Shown: positions 24,854 to 35,870 of the stretch, piece by piece
How positions within the stretch are numbered: the first letter of the stretch is position 1
Layout: the number at the start of each line of letters is the position of its first letter
DNA from: Vibrio coralliilyticus
Lineage (GTDB): Bacteria > Pseudomonadota > Gammaproteobacteria > Enterobacterales > Vibrionaceae
Direction: 5' to 3'
Assembly: GCF_024449095.1 (NCBI RefSeq)
Contig: NZ_CP024628.1
Location: 1,302,001-1,366,000 of the forward strand
Length of the DNA: 64,000 nucleotides
Program-made: the position numbers and the translations under genes
The notes under the pieces: model-generated
Seen by the model: the letters and a program-made list of their open reading frames with translations, nothing else
Databases searched by the model: none
What the model was told of the DNA's origin: nothing

Positions 24854-24867
24854 CTTTGACTGATGCT

Positions 24868-25965
24868 TTATCTCGACTCTAGTGGGTAAGAGCGGTAACT
24901 CCACATGCCGTAGGTCCGTAGAGCATCTCGATAAATACCGAGCAGCTCATTATCACTTGCCTTTGTGAGTTCCTTCAACAGCTTGTCTGGATAGCCTACA
25001 GTGTCAAACGTGATGCCTTGTGGGCCAGTTTGCCAACTGGCGACTTCAAACAAAGTCTGCCCGCGTCGAACATGGCTAGCAGAACTGATAATAGTGGCGT
25101 GTTTAATGTTATGACGAGCCAGTGCGTAACTACTAAACAAAGCATTACCAACGGTACTGGTCGCGTAGTTTTCTTCGATGATACGATCTGGGCTTATCCC
25201 CTTGGCAATTAACCAATCGGCCATCAATTTGCCTTCCGTCTTATGGTTTTTAGGTACACCACCCGTTAACACAATCAAAGCATCAGGGTTGGCCTTCGCC
25301 ATGGCTAACGTCGTCTCAAGACGTTCAACCAAAATCAGGTGCATTGAGCCATCAGGGTTTAAAGCATAACCTAAGGTCACAATCGCGCCTTTGTCATTCA
25401 GCTTACCTTTTTCTGCACTGTCTTTTAGCGGCGTCGCCAAAACACGATCTACGGTTTCAAAGATACGAGTGATATCAGTGGCCTTGCCTGCATTCAACTT
25501 ATGAAGTTTTTCCATATGCTTGCTTGATTCAGCATCATTACCTTTAAAGCGTTGCCAAACCGCCAGATACGCGTGCAAATCAATATCATCAGGAGCGACC
25601 ATCAAAGCTTGCTCAAACAGCTCAATTGCGCGATCGACATTCTTGTTGTAGATCTGCGCATTGGCCGCCGAAATCAGTAAGTCAGTGCGGTAAGGTTCGA
25701 GGTCGTAAGCTTCTAAAAGTCGATTAGTGACGATCTCCATATTGCTTGGCATTTTTGCTGTAAAACCGGCATGAGAGATACGCGCGGGAGATTTAAACGC
25801 CGTCACTGCGTCAGCCAACAATTGATCCACCACCTGACGTTTAGTGACAAGCTGTGCGTAGTCTGCTGACGCTTGAACCGTCGTATCATTAGCAGCCAAA
25901 GAGTAAGGAGCAACGGTTAGCGCAATTGCGCCACTAAGAGCAAGGGCAATGATGTTCTTTTTCAT
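24868..25965 (-). CDS. Exported TPR plus DUF218 (YdcF/ElyC/SanA-like) protein
   Basis: This 365-aa protein has a signal peptide (residues 1-24, cleavage near SLA|AN). A short TPR-like helical region follows (about 75-135: LLISAANAQIYNKNVDRAIE, then LFEQALMVAPDDIDLHAYLA). The C-terminal half is a DUF218 Rossmann-like domain with the signatures VTLGYALNPDGSM, LIVLTGGVPKNHKTEG, IIEENYATSTVGNALFS and ATIISSASHVRRGQ. DUF218 proteins are linked to envelope and peptidoglycan precursor metabolism or vancomycin tolerance; the exact reaction is unknown. The gene has its own terminator and appears monocistronic. Confidence 0.8.
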   Translation of the reverse strand: MKKNIIALALSGAIALTVAPYSLAANDTTVQASADYAQLVTKRQVVDQLLADAVTAFKSPARISHAGFTAKMPSNMEIVTNRLLEAYDLEPYRTDLLISAANAQIYNKNVDRAIELFEQALMVAPDDIDLHAYLAVWQRFKGNDAESSKHMEKLHKLNAGKATDITRIFETVDRVLATPLKDSAEKGKLNDKGAIVTLGYALNPDGSMHLILVERLETTLAMAKANPDALIVLTGGVPKNHKTEGKLMADWLIAKGISPDRIIEENYATSTVGNALFSSYALARHNIKHATIISSASHVRRGQTLFEVASWQTGPQGITFDTVGYPDKLLKELTKASDNELLGIYRDALRTYGMWSYRSYPLESR

Positions 25966-26200
25966 GTAGATGTCCTGATGTAGTTATGTTTTTACTGCGT
26001 CTGTTATTTTTTTGCAGTGTAAATTTACTATTCAGAAAAACCGTGAACTCATCCTCATTAACTGATTGAACTGCCAATATTGGTTTAATTACACGAATCA
26101 AGATCACAAATTGCTATTAATGACATTTCATTTAAGGTCATAATTTTTCGTAACTAAATAACTTGTACCTTGGTACAACTCCTTGCGTGACTGAATGAAA

Positions 26201-26220
26201 TGGGCAGTTTGTACCGCCCA
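26201..26220 (-). terminator. Weak terminator-like hairpin after the DapA-like gene
   Basis: TGGGC and GCCCA pair over a 10-base loop 8 bases past the minus-strand stop. On that strand ATTTCATT follows, a weak T tract. Confidence 0.45.
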
Positions 26221-26228
26221 ATTAGGAG

Positions 26229-27143
26229 TTAGAGTTGGTATTTAGTTAGGTCCGGACGCGTAGCAATAGCGTGCTCAACCATAGCGATCACTTTAGCGCG
26301 CTCTTCTCCTTTTAGATTCTGTCGAGGAGCTCGAACCTGCTCGGATCCGCGGCCGCAAACCTGTTCAGCTAATTTAATGCACTGAACCAGAGTCGGAATC
26401 GTATCCAGACGCAACAAAGGCAGGAACCAACGGTAAATTTCCAGCGCTTCCGCGTAGCGCCCTTGGCTGGCTAACTTATAGATCGCTACCGACTCTTCTG
26501 GGAATGCGTTTGTCAGACCAGATATCCAACCGGTAGCCCCCAGCATCAACGACTCTAGTGCAATGTCATCCACACCGCTGAACACTGTGAATCTGTCATC
26601 AAATCGATTGTAGAGTTCAGTAATGCGGCGGGTATCTGTCGTTGACTCTTTCACCGCAACAATGCTGTCGTACTCAGCAAGTTTCTCCATCAAATCTAGG
26701 TTAACGTCAACGCCATAAGAGACCGGGTTGTTGTAGATCATGATGGGCATTTCCGGAGTCGCTTGCGCTAAAGTGGAGTAGTAATCGACCGTTTCACTGT
26801 CTGAAGTACGGTACACCATGGCAGGCATCACCATACAACCGTCGATTCCTATCTTTTGCGCATCTTGCATGTAATCAATTGATGCCGATGTAATCGACTC
26901 CGCAGTGCCCGCAATCAGGGGCACTCGACCTGCAACCACTTCGTGTGCTGCTGCAAGCACCTGACGTTTTTCATCTGGGTACAGCGCACAGTTCTCACCC
27001 ACGGTTCCAAGGCAGATGATGCCATTGACACCATCGTTAATCTGATTGTCGATCACTGTTTGTGTCGCATCTAAATCAATGCTCTGATCTTTGCGAAACT
27101 GAGTACTTACTGCCGGGTATACACCTTTCCAATCTACGTTCAT
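26229..27143 (-). CDS. DapA-family lyase, probable 1-pyrroline-4-hydroxy-2-carboxylate deaminase
   Basis: This is a 304-aa TIM-barrel protein. The ATG at 27143 is preceded by GGAAGG. The Schiff-base Lys165 (VAVKESTTDT) and Tyr137 (IMIYNNPVSYG) are in place, as in dihydrodipicolinate synthase-like aldolases and deaminases. In hydroxyproline degradation an enzyme of this family deaminates 1-pyrroline-4-hydroxy-2-carboxylate to alpha-ketoglutarate semialdehyde. The neighbouring epimerase, FAD dehydrogenase and semialdehyde dehydrogenase support that role here. The divergence from true DapA and the operator-like motif upstream (27158) support it too. Confidence 0.82.
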   Translation of the reverse strand: MNVDWKGVYPAVSTQFRKDQSIDLDATQTVIDNQINDGVNGIICLGTVGENCALYPDEKRQVLAAAHEVVAGRVPLIAGTAESITSASIDYMQDAQKIGIDGCMVMPAMVYRTSDSETVDYYSTLAQATPEMPIMIYNNPVSYGVDVNLDLMEKLAEYDSIVAVKESTTDTRRITELYNRFDDRFTVFSGVDDIALESLMLGATGWISGLTNAFPEESVAIYKLASQGRYAEALEIYRWFLPLLRLDTIPTLVQCIKLAEQVCGRGSEQVRAPRQNLKGEERAKVIAMVEHAIATRPDLTKYQL

Positions 27144-27157
27144 CAATAACCTTCCAC

Positions 27158-27177
27158 TTGTATATTGTATGCAATTT
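27158..27177. promoter_or_regulatory. Operator-like motif, copy 1 (DapA-like gene)
   Basis: On the minus strand it reads AATTGCATACAATATACAA, sharing ATACAATATACA with the copy at 34060. It lies about 15 bases before the start codon, between the DapA-like gene and the reductase gene. It is the proposed site of the GntR-family regulator encoded at 32454. Confidence 0.5.
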
Positions 27178-27223
27178 AAAATAGCGGCCGAAACCACGTG
27201 ATGAGTAGTCATGCCACTCAGAG

Positions 27224-28189
27224 TTAAAAAACCTGTTTCTGCGTTAAAACAAACTTCACTGCAGCTAAATCCGCTAATGCACTGCCCACGGATTTATAGA
27301 GAGTGATTTGCTGCGAGTCTTCGCGACCAACATGATGCCCACTGCACAGTTCAGGCAGTTCCGCACTTATCTGTTGCTCACTGAAGACACCTTCTTCAAT
27401 AGGGATCAATAGATCGCCGGCTTCCGCCAGTACGTTGATTCTGCTGTCGACAAATACGGTGGAGCGAGTGACCGCTTGCGTATCACACTCTCGTTTGTCT
27501 TTGTCGTGGTTGCCAATCAGATCGATGTGTGTGCCAGCTTGGATATTTCGACCATTAAATAGCGGCTGACTCGCACCTGTTACACATGTCACCATGTCCA
27601 CTTCACTCAGCGCTTGATCGACAGAGTCAACCACTTCAACACTAAAACGTTTTGATTCAGGCAGCGCTTGATATTCACTAGCGGATAAAATCTCATCAAT
27701 CGTCTGACGAGCTTTTGCTTCATCGCGTCCCCAAACCAATACCTTGCTCAAAGGTCGTACTGCTGCGTACGCCCACGCCATGTATGGGGCGAGATTTCCA
27801 GTGCCGCAAATCAGCAGCCTGCTTGCATCCTGTCTGGCCAGATAATCCGCCGCGAGCGCTGACGCCGCCGCTGTGCGCCAGAAGGTCAACACTTTGCCAT
27901 CGAGTAGCGCAAGCGGCTCACCGTTAGCGCGATCAAAAGCGAGAATTTTCGACGCCAGACTGTCTTTGCCTTGCTCAGCATTGTTAGGGAAATACGTGAA
28001 CGCTTTAACGGTGATCAGCGACTCGCTCCATGCAGGAAGCAGAGCAAAAGCGTCATAGCTACCGTCTTCAAGCGGCATCACTCGACGCTGCGGAATGGTT
28101 GCCTGCTCAGTGTAAGTTTGGCGCATCGATTCGATAAGTCCTCGCATCGAAAGACAATTGACGATTTGCTGCGCGTCGATATTAATCAT
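27224..28189 (-). CDS. Ornithine cyclodeaminase/mu-crystallin family, probable 1-pyrroline-2-carboxylate reductase
   Basis: This 321-aa protein starts at the ATG at 28189 with GGAGG 5 bases upstream; the longer frame to 28237 lacks a ribosome site. It has a Rossmann fold with the GTGNLAPYMAWAYAAVRP dinucleotide loop near residue 125, and the N-terminal RRVMPL motif binds the substrate carboxylate. In hydroxyproline and proline racemase clusters this family reduces 1-pyrroline-2-carboxylate to L-proline, the step needed for trans-3-hydroxyproline or D-proline. Its presence suggests the organism can use more than one hydroxyproline isomer. True ornithine cyclodeaminase activity is less likely in this context. 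Confidence 0.78.
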   Translation of the reverse strand: MINIDAQQIVNCLSMRGLIESMRQTYTEQATIPQRRVMPLEDGSYDAFALLPAWSESLITVKAFTYFPNNAEQGKDSLASKILAFDRANGEPLALLDGKVLTFWRTAAASALAADYLARQDASRLLICGTGNLAPYMAWAYAAVRPLSKVLVWGRDEAKARQTIDEILSASEYQALPESKRFSVEVVDSVDQALSEVDMVTCVTGASQPLFNGRNIQAGTHIDLIGNHDKDKRECDTQAVTRSTVFVDSRINVLAEAGDLLIPIEEGVFSEQQISAELPELCSGHHVGREDSQQITLYKSVGSALADLAAVKFVLTQKQVF

Positions 28190-28353
28190 AGATCCTCCAA
28201 AAACAGGACAGAGATTTTCCATTCTCTGTCGAAACATGAGTGAGGTTGCTTGTGTGAACGTCTATCCGAGTTGCTCTGCCGAGTTCCCCCCAAAATTTTT
28301 ATAACTCTGAATACACCCATCTTCGTTTAACTTTGCATTAACATAATTCAGCA

Positions 28354-28372
28354 GTATATTTTATACAATATT
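28354..28372. promoter_or_regulatory. Operator-like motif, copy 2 (upstream of the reductase gene)
   Basis: GTATATTTTATACAATATT lies about 165 bases upstream of the reductase start, in the gap between it and the FAD dehydrogenase gene. It shares the GTATATTTTATACAAT core with the copy at 29687 read on the minus strand. Confidence 0.6.
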
Positions 28373-28387
28373 AAATTTTAAAATTTT

Positions 28388-29653
28388 TTAGCCAAATCGA
28401 TTTAGACAGAATGGCGCTAAATTTATATGTGGTTGCTCGCCACGATGAAGTTGAACAATTAAATCTGCAGTCACCGCCGCTTGAGTCAACCCCAGATGTT
28501 GATGACCAAAAGCAAACAGCATTTTTCCGTTTTTCAGGCTATCAATCACAGGTAAAGAATCCGGTAATGAAGATCGATTTCCCATCCAGGATGTTCCTGT
28601 ATTTTCCAAATTACATTCTGGTTTAAGCACCGATTTCGCAAGATTTCTTAGCATGGTTGCGCGGCGCATATTAGCGGGTGAATTTAGGTCAGCATACTCG
28701 ACAGTGCCCGCTAATCTCAACCCATTCTGCATGGGCGTCATGATGAACTTTCTGTCGGCTGAGCTCACCGGAAACGGCAGAGTTTTCGCCAGATCTGGCA
28801 TCATTAGATGGTAGCCGCGTTCCGCTTGTAGTGGCACTTTTATTCCCGTCATTTGCTTAACTAGGGAAGCAGATTCTACCCCTGTGGCAACTATGACCTT
28901 ATCAAAACTCTGCGAACGTTCCTGAACGGTGACGACCATTTTCTCGTCCTTTTCTTGGATGTTTTCGACTTCCCCTTTTCTCCACTCCCCCGATAAACCC
29001 TGAAAGTAAGACTTAAGCTCAACACACATATCATAAGGGCTCAAGCTATGTGAGGTTCTTGGAAAGAACACACCGTGGTTCACCGAATGAGAAAGTTTAG
29101 GCACTTTTTCTCGTACCGTTTTTCTATCCCAAACCTGATAACTCACTCCTTGCTCATCCATGGCATTCAAAGTGGATTGGTAAGCCGAAAATAGCTGAGA
29201 GTCTTCGAAAACAAGTAGTGAGCCTTCATCCACGATCAGATGACTCAACCCAATCTCTTCTAACAAGCGTTGCCAACTTTCCATCGCCGAACGATTGAGT
29301 TCAGTCAATGCTTGAGTCGCGTGTTCAGTGGCAGATTTTCTCGCTTTCATCAGAAAGCGAATCATCCATGGCAGCGTTTTGTGGATGTCTTGAAAACGGA
29401 TAGAAACCGGACTTGATGGGCTCAATAACATCTTAGGAAGTTGCGGGATAAGTGCCGGTGTTGCTAATGGGAAAACTTGCTCCGTTGCGAAGTGGCCAGC
29501 GTTGCCTTTAGAGCATCCTTCTCCCGCATTGTCTTTCTCAAATATCGTGACTTTTTCGCCATTCATTTGCAGCTTGAGCGCAATACACAGCCCAATAATA
29601 CCACCACCAATGACCGCAATTTTTTGCGCTTGTGAGGAATTTTTGTTCACCAT
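28388..29653 (-). CDS. FAD-dependent D-amino-acid dehydrogenase, probable D-hydroxyproline dehydrogenase
   Basis: This is a 421-aa DadA-type flavoprotein. AAGGAG lies 6 bases before the ATG at 29653. The FAD-binding motif VIGGGIIGLCIALKLQMNGE is at the N-terminus. GMDLG-like FAD contacts appear near the end as MLFAFGHQHLGLTQA. In the 4-hydroxyproline pathway the epimerase makes cis-4-hydroxy-D-proline, and a DadA-like enzyme oxidises it to 1-pyrroline-4-hydroxy-2-carboxylate. The divergent neighbour is that epimerase, and an operator-like motif lies between them. A single-subunit dehydrogenase is seen here, rather than the three-subunit type of some Pseudomonas. Confidence 0.85.
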   Translation of the reverse strand: MVNKNSSQAQKIAVIGGGIIGLCIALKLQMNGEKVTIFEKDNAGEGCSKGNAGHFATEQVFPLATPALIPQLPKMLLSPSSPVSIRFQDIHKTLPWMIRFLMKARKSATEHATQALTELNRSAMESWQRLLEEIGLSHLIVDEGSLLVFEDSQLFSAYQSTLNAMDEQGVSYQVWDRKTVREKVPKLSHSVNHGVFFPRTSHSLSPYDMCVELKSYFQGLSGEWRKGEVENIQEKDEKMVVTVQERSQSFDKVIVATGVESASLVKQMTGIKVPLQAERGYHLMMPDLAKTLPFPVSSADRKFIMTPMQNGLRLAGTVEYADLNSPANMRRATMLRNLAKSVLKPECNLENTGTSWMGNRSSLPDSLPVIDSLKNGKMLFAFGHQHLGLTQAAVTADLIVQLHRGEQPHINLAPFCLNRFG

Positions 29654-29686
29654 TTATTTTGCTCCTTATCACGTTTCAAAAAAGAA

Positions 29687-29702
29687 ATTGTATAAAATAT
29701 AC
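29687..29702. promoter_or_regulatory. Operator-like motif, copy 3 (divergent dehydrogenase/epimerase promoter)
   Basis: ATTGTATAAAATATAC lies in the 111-base gap between the divergent dehydrogenase and epimerase genes. Read on the minus strand it is GTATATTTTATACAAT, identical over 16 bases with copy 2. Confidence 0.65.
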
Positions 29703-29764
29703 TTAACATCACGATAACATCCCTCCAAAGCAGTTCAACCAATTTCGTATCCAAGGAGCGAGAA

Positions 29765-32304
<2,540 letters not shown>

Positions 32305-32313
32305 TCACTGTTC

Positions 32314-32339
32314 AAAAAGGTACCAGCTGGTACCTTTTT
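32314..32339. terminator. Strong bidirectional terminator
   Basis: A 26-base perfect palindrome (AAAAAGGTACCAG / CTGGTACCTTTTT) ends in a T run. It closes the epimerase-dehydrogenase unit 9 bases past the stop and isolates it from the regulator genes. Confidence 0.92.
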
Positions 32340-32405
32340 GTTTTGACCCATCCCAAAAAACAAACAGGTGAACGGCTGCAAGGGTCGCAATGCCGGACAC
32401 TAATG

Positions 32406-32423
32406 GTATATTGAATAAAATAT
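32406..32423. promoter_or_regulatory. Operator-like motif, copy 4 (regulator promoter)
   Basis: GTATATTGAATAAAATAT lies 31 bases before the GntR start. On the minus strand its neighbourhood reads TTTTATTCAATATACC, two differences from TTTTATACAATATACA of copy 5. It is placed for autoregulation. Confidence 0.5.
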
Positions 32424-32453
32424 TGAATAAGAATGATGTGAGCGGAGACTTGG

Positions 32454-33128
32454 ATGTCGCAAAAACCTGTTTTTAAAACTCGAACGCAGTTGGTCGAAGA
32501 AGCGATCCGAACCAAGATCCTCAAAGGGGAATTAAAGACGGGCCAACCCCTACGTCAAGATGCCCTCGCCAAAGAGTTCAACGTCAGCCGAATTCCAGTG
32601 CGTGAAGCTCTGATGCAGTTAGAAGCTCAAGGGCTGGTTGCGTTTGAGGCGCATAAAGGTGCCACTGTTACCGAGCTATCACCTGAGAAGATTGATGAGC
32701 TATTTGAACTGCGCGCCGTCGTAGAATGCTTTATTCTGGAACGTGCTATCCAGAAAATGACCGATGAAGATCTTGCCAAAGCGAATGAAATTCGTCAGCG
32801 ATTTGAAGATGTTGTCAGCCGCGGAGACGAAGTGGAAGAGTGGAGCAACTACAACTATGAGTTGCACAAAGCCTTGTATGAGCCCGCTGAAATGCCAGAA
32901 ACCATGGATGTGATCTACAACCTGAATACCAAGTGCGACCGCTATATTCGTATGCAGCTTCTGTTTACATCAGGCATCGTCAAAGCCGACAAGGAGCATG
33001 TCGCTCTGCTGGAAATGTGCCAGAACCGTGATATTGAAGGGGCGAAGTACATGCTGAAAAAACACATCCTCGAAGCAGGTGCTGATATTCGCAACTTGCT
33101 TATCGAGCGCCAAAACAATCAGGGCTGA
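32454..33128 (+). CDS. GntR-family transcriptional regulator, FCD subfamily
   Basis: This 224-aa regulator has a winged helix at residues 10-75 (LVEEAIRTKILKGELKTGQP, then EFNVSRIPVREALMQLEAQG). Its all-helical FCD ligand domain contains the RAVVECFILERA and LHKALYEPAEMPETM metal/ligand residues. FCD regulators typically bind short palindromes centred on GTATAC or similar and respond to the substrate or an intermediate. It is the natural candidate for the five motifs in the locus. It is followed by a second putative regulator 5 bases downstream. Confidence 0.9.
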   Translation: MSQKPVFKTRTQLVEEAIRTKILKGELKTGQPLRQDALAKEFNVSRIPVREALMQLEAQGLVAFEAHKGATVTELSPEKIDELFELRAVVECFILERAIQKMTDEDLAKANEIRQRFEDVVSRGDEVEEWSNYNYELHKALYEPAEMPETMDVIYNLNTKCDRYIRMQLLFTSGIVKADKEHVALLEMCQNRDIEGAKYMLKKHILEAGADIRNLLIERQNNQG

Positions 33129-33133
33129 AACCC

Positions 33134-33898
33134 ATGCATATCGGACCAGAATTTTTGCTGGCTGCCATCCGCCAGAAAATCAAAAACGAAGGTTTGTGCT
33201 ATAGCGAATTGTCTGAGAAAACCGGCGTGCCGCTTTCGACTATAAAGCGGCATTTGCATAATCCTTCATTGGGTCTGGACAAGATCCTGATGTACACCAA
33301 TCACCTCAATAGTGATCTGATGGAACTGACGCAATTGGCGGTGCAGATCCAACGAGACAATGAGCAGTTCCTCTCTGATGAGCAAAACGCTCTGTTTGTT
33401 GAACACCCTTACCTTCTCGACTTTATCTACCTCATTACCTCACGTAACCAAACACCGCAACAAATTGCCGAGCAGTATCAACTCTCAGATACCAGCCTGA
33501 GATTCTACCTGAGCATTGCTGAAATCCTTGGCTATCTGGAAGCGCACGGTGACAAGATCGTGTATCGCTCTGGCAGGCGATTTATCATGGAAGAAGGCAC
33601 TGCACTCGATACCTTATTCAAGCGCCGTTTTGAAACGATCTCGATGGAAGACTCAACCCTTTCTCAAGTTTGTCAGGCCAGAGTGCGTTTGACCCAAGAC
33701 CAGAGGCTCAAACTCGAACAGGAAGTGGATCGTAAAGTCAGTGAAATGCACGCGGCGAATTGCGCCAACGAAGAGGGTGAGTTCACCAATGTGCTGTTTC
33801 GAATGACGCCCGGTCAGCAGATCTACTTCTCGGACGGACTACCAGAGATAGATGGGGAGCTGCTTAAACAGGTTTCAGCAAAATTCCGCAGACGCTAG
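33134..33898 (+). CDS. Putative helix-turn-helix regulator of unknown family
   Basis: This 254-aa protein begins 5 bases after the GntR stop. The first 45 residues look like a Cro/C1-type helix-turn-helix (FLLAAIRQKIKNEGLCYSEL, then SEKTGVPLSTIKRHL). A second possible helix-turn-helix lies near residue 112 (TPQQIAEQYQLSDTSLRFYL). The C-terminus has an unrecognised domain of about 110 residues. Tight linkage with the GntR gene suggests a partner regulator or co-sensor of the Hyp/collagen-peptide locus. No family name can be given. Confidence 0.6.
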   Translation: MHIGPEFLLAAIRQKIKNEGLCYSELSEKTGVPLSTIKRHLHNPSLGLDKILMYTNHLNSDLMELTQLAVQIQRDNEQFLSDEQNALFVEHPYLLDFIYLITSRNQTPQQIAEQYQLSDTSLRFYLSIAEILGYLEAHGDKIVYRSGRRFIMEEGTALDTLFKRRFETISMEDSTLSQVCQARVRLTQDQRLKLEQEVDRKVSEMHAANCANEEGEFTNVLFRMTPGQQIYFSDGLPEIDGELLKQVSAKFRRR

Positions 33899-34059
33899 GG
33901 CCAGAGTACGTTTGAAGTATCACTTCCCTCAACTTTCTGTGACTCTGGATTCATTCTCAAACTTTCATTTGTTCATTTTTCGCTCAGTCTCATTTTATAA
34001 GACCGCAAGTCTCTAAAATCGCCACCTTGTTACAATAATGTTAAATATCGATTGTTGAA

Positions 34060-34077
34060 GTATTTTATACAATATAC
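34060..34077. promoter_or_regulatory. Operator-like motif, copy 5 (oppA promoter)
   Basis: GTATTTTATACAATATAC lies 117 bases before the oppA ATG in a 296-base intergenic region. The rest of that region shows no gene; it probably holds the promoter and leader of the transporter operon. Confidence 0.6.
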
Positions 34078-34194
34078 ATTTTATCTATCCCTTTCACTCT
34101 GTGCAGTACTCGCCACTCCGGTCGTTTTGAGTGTCTGATTTCCCTCCCTTCAGATGATAGGGATTTCATCCGATAAGGACATTACGAGGAAGCT

Positions 34195-35805
34195 ATGAAA
34201 GCAAAACAACTGATCACACTGAGTGCTATTGCCACGGCATTATTGGCCGGCAATGCTCTCGCCAAACCATACCCATCAGGAACGCAGCTCGCTGACAAAC
34301 AAGAGATTGTTTTAAACAACGGGGCAGAGGTCACCTCAATTGATCCGGCAAAACAGGCCGCAGAACCAGCATTCAATTTAGGGCGAGACTTGTTTGAAGG
34401 CCTGACAGTACAGGATAAACAAGGCAAAACTATTCCCGGCATAGCTGAAAGCTGGCAAGCGAATGACAACAACACTGTCTACACCTTTACGTTGCGTCAG
34501 TCTCAGTGGTCGAATGGTGACCCATTAACGGCACACGATTTTGTTTATAGCTGGCAGCGCCTTATCGACCCGAAAACCGCATCACCTTATGCTTGGTTTG
34601 CCGCGATTCCCGGCATCAAAAACTCCGCCAAGATTATGAAAGGTGAAGCACCAGCTAACACCTTAGGCGTTCGCGCCATTGATGATCACACCTTTGAAGT
34701 GACATTAGAAAAGCCGGTGCCGTTCTTCATCAAACTTCTGAGCCACCCTGTCCTTGCACCAGTTCACCAAGCCACGGTAGAAAAATACGCCAGCGAGTGG
34801 ACTCAACCCAAAAACATCGTCACCAATGGCGCTTTCACTTTGTCGGAGTGGAAAGTAAACGAAAAAATGGTGATGAAAAAAAATGACAAATACTGGGATG
34901 CTGACAACGTCATACTCGACCAAATCACTTGGCTACCCATCGGAGATGCCAACGTTGCACTAAACCGCTACTTAGCCGGCGAAATAGACCAAGCTCTGTC
35001 GATTCCCGCGGCTCAAAAGAACAAGCTTCTAAAACAATTTCCTGAGCAGGTAGCCGACACCAGTGCATCACTTGGCTCGACGTTCTACTATCTCAACACC
35101 AGTAAGGGCCCGACCAAAGACCTTCGTGTCCGTCAGGCACTCTCCTACGCTATCGACCGAAACATCATCACAAAAGCCATCGCCAAAAATGGCGGCATTC
35201 CAATGTTTACTCTGGTTCCCCCTCAAACCGATGGTTTCAAATCTCACACACCGGAATTCGCAACTTGGACTCAGCAACAACGTAACGCCAAGGCTAAAAC
35301 GCTGATTAGAGAAGCGGGTTATAGCAAGAGCAATCCGCTTAAGCTCACTTTCACCGTGCCGACTTTTTCTAAAGACGTCAAAATGGCCACCGCGATGGCG
35401 GGCATGTGGAAAAGTGTGTTGGGCGCACAAGTCGAAATTAAGCAACTTGAGCCAAAGGTATTCTATGCGCTGAAAGATCCGGGCAACATTAACCGTGGTG
35501 GCTGGACCGCCGACTACAACGAAGCCTCAACCTGGCTGGACATCTTTGTCTCGACCGGTGAATACAATGACTCTAAGTACAGCAACCCAGAATATGATCG
35601 CCTAATGGCTGAATCGAAGAGCCTCAGTGACCCATCACAGGAATACATGGCTGCGGAACAGCTTCTGATTCAGGACATGGCGATCATCCCTATGTACCGC
35701 AATGGCAACGATCAATACCTGATCAAGGATTACATTGGTGGCTATGAGCGTACCAATCCAGAATCCTCTTACTACCGCAAAAATGTCTATGTGAAAGCAC
35801 ATTGA
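34195..35805 (+). CDS. oppA: Oligopeptide-binding protein OppA
   Basis: This 536-aa periplasmic binding protein of family SBP_bac_5 has a signal peptide (residues 1-23, NALA|KP). GAEVTSIDPAKQAAEPAFNL and GRDLFEGLTVQD are typical of OppA/MppA. WSNGDPLTAHDFVYSWQRL followed by DPKTASPYAWF is the family hallmark. It binds short peptides and feeds the OppBCDF importer. The ribosome site is GAGGAAG, 5-6 bases upstream. Its position, with operator copy 5, next to hydroxyproline genes and aminopeptidase P suggests collagen-derived Pro/Hyp peptides as ligands. Confidence 0.92.
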   Translation: MKAKQLITLSAIATALLAGNALAKPYPSGTQLADKQEIVLNNGAEVTSIDPAKQAAEPAFNLGRDLFEGLTVQDKQGKTIPGIAESWQANDNNTVYTFTLRQSQWSNGDPLTAHDFVYSWQRLIDPKTASPYAWFAAIPGIKNSAKIMKGEAPANTLGVRAIDDHTFEVTLEKPVPFFIKLLSHPVLAPVHQATVEKYASEWTQPKNIVTNGAFTLSEWKVNEKMVMKKNDKYWDADNVILDQITWLPIGDANVALNRYLAGEIDQALSIPAAQKNKLLKQFPEQVADTSASLGSTFYYLNTSKGPTKDLRVRQALSYAIDRNIITKAIAKNGGIPMFTLVPPQTDGFKSHTPEFATWTQQQRNAKAKTLIREAGYSKSNPLKLTFTVPTFSKDVKMATAMAGMWKSVLGAQVEIKQLEPKVFYALKDPGNINRGGWTADYNEASTWLDIFVSTGEYNDSKYSNPEYDRLMAESKSLSDPSQEYMAAEQLLIQDMAIIPMYRNGNDQYLIKDYIGGYERTNPESSYYRKNVYVKAH

Positions 35806-35855
35806 CCCGAGTTTGCCCGGGCCTGTCACTTCCCCCCTAAAGCTCGGGCTTTTCT
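35806..35855 (+). terminator. Leaky terminator or attenuator between oppA and oppB
   Basis: CCCGAGTTT at 35806 pairs with AAAGCTCGGG at 35839, with a bulged G, followed by CTTTTCT. Such intercistronic hairpins let the binding protein be made in excess over the membrane and ATPase subunits. Confidence 0.6.
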
Positions 35856-35870
35856 AAGCAAGGAGAGGCT

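Noticed and set aside
26342..26356. GGATCCGCGGCCGC looks like a cloning linker (BamHI, SacII and NotI sites)
   Set aside because: It is in frame within the DapA-like gene and encodes residues (CGRGSEQVRAPRQ) that fit the family, so it is natural coding sequence.
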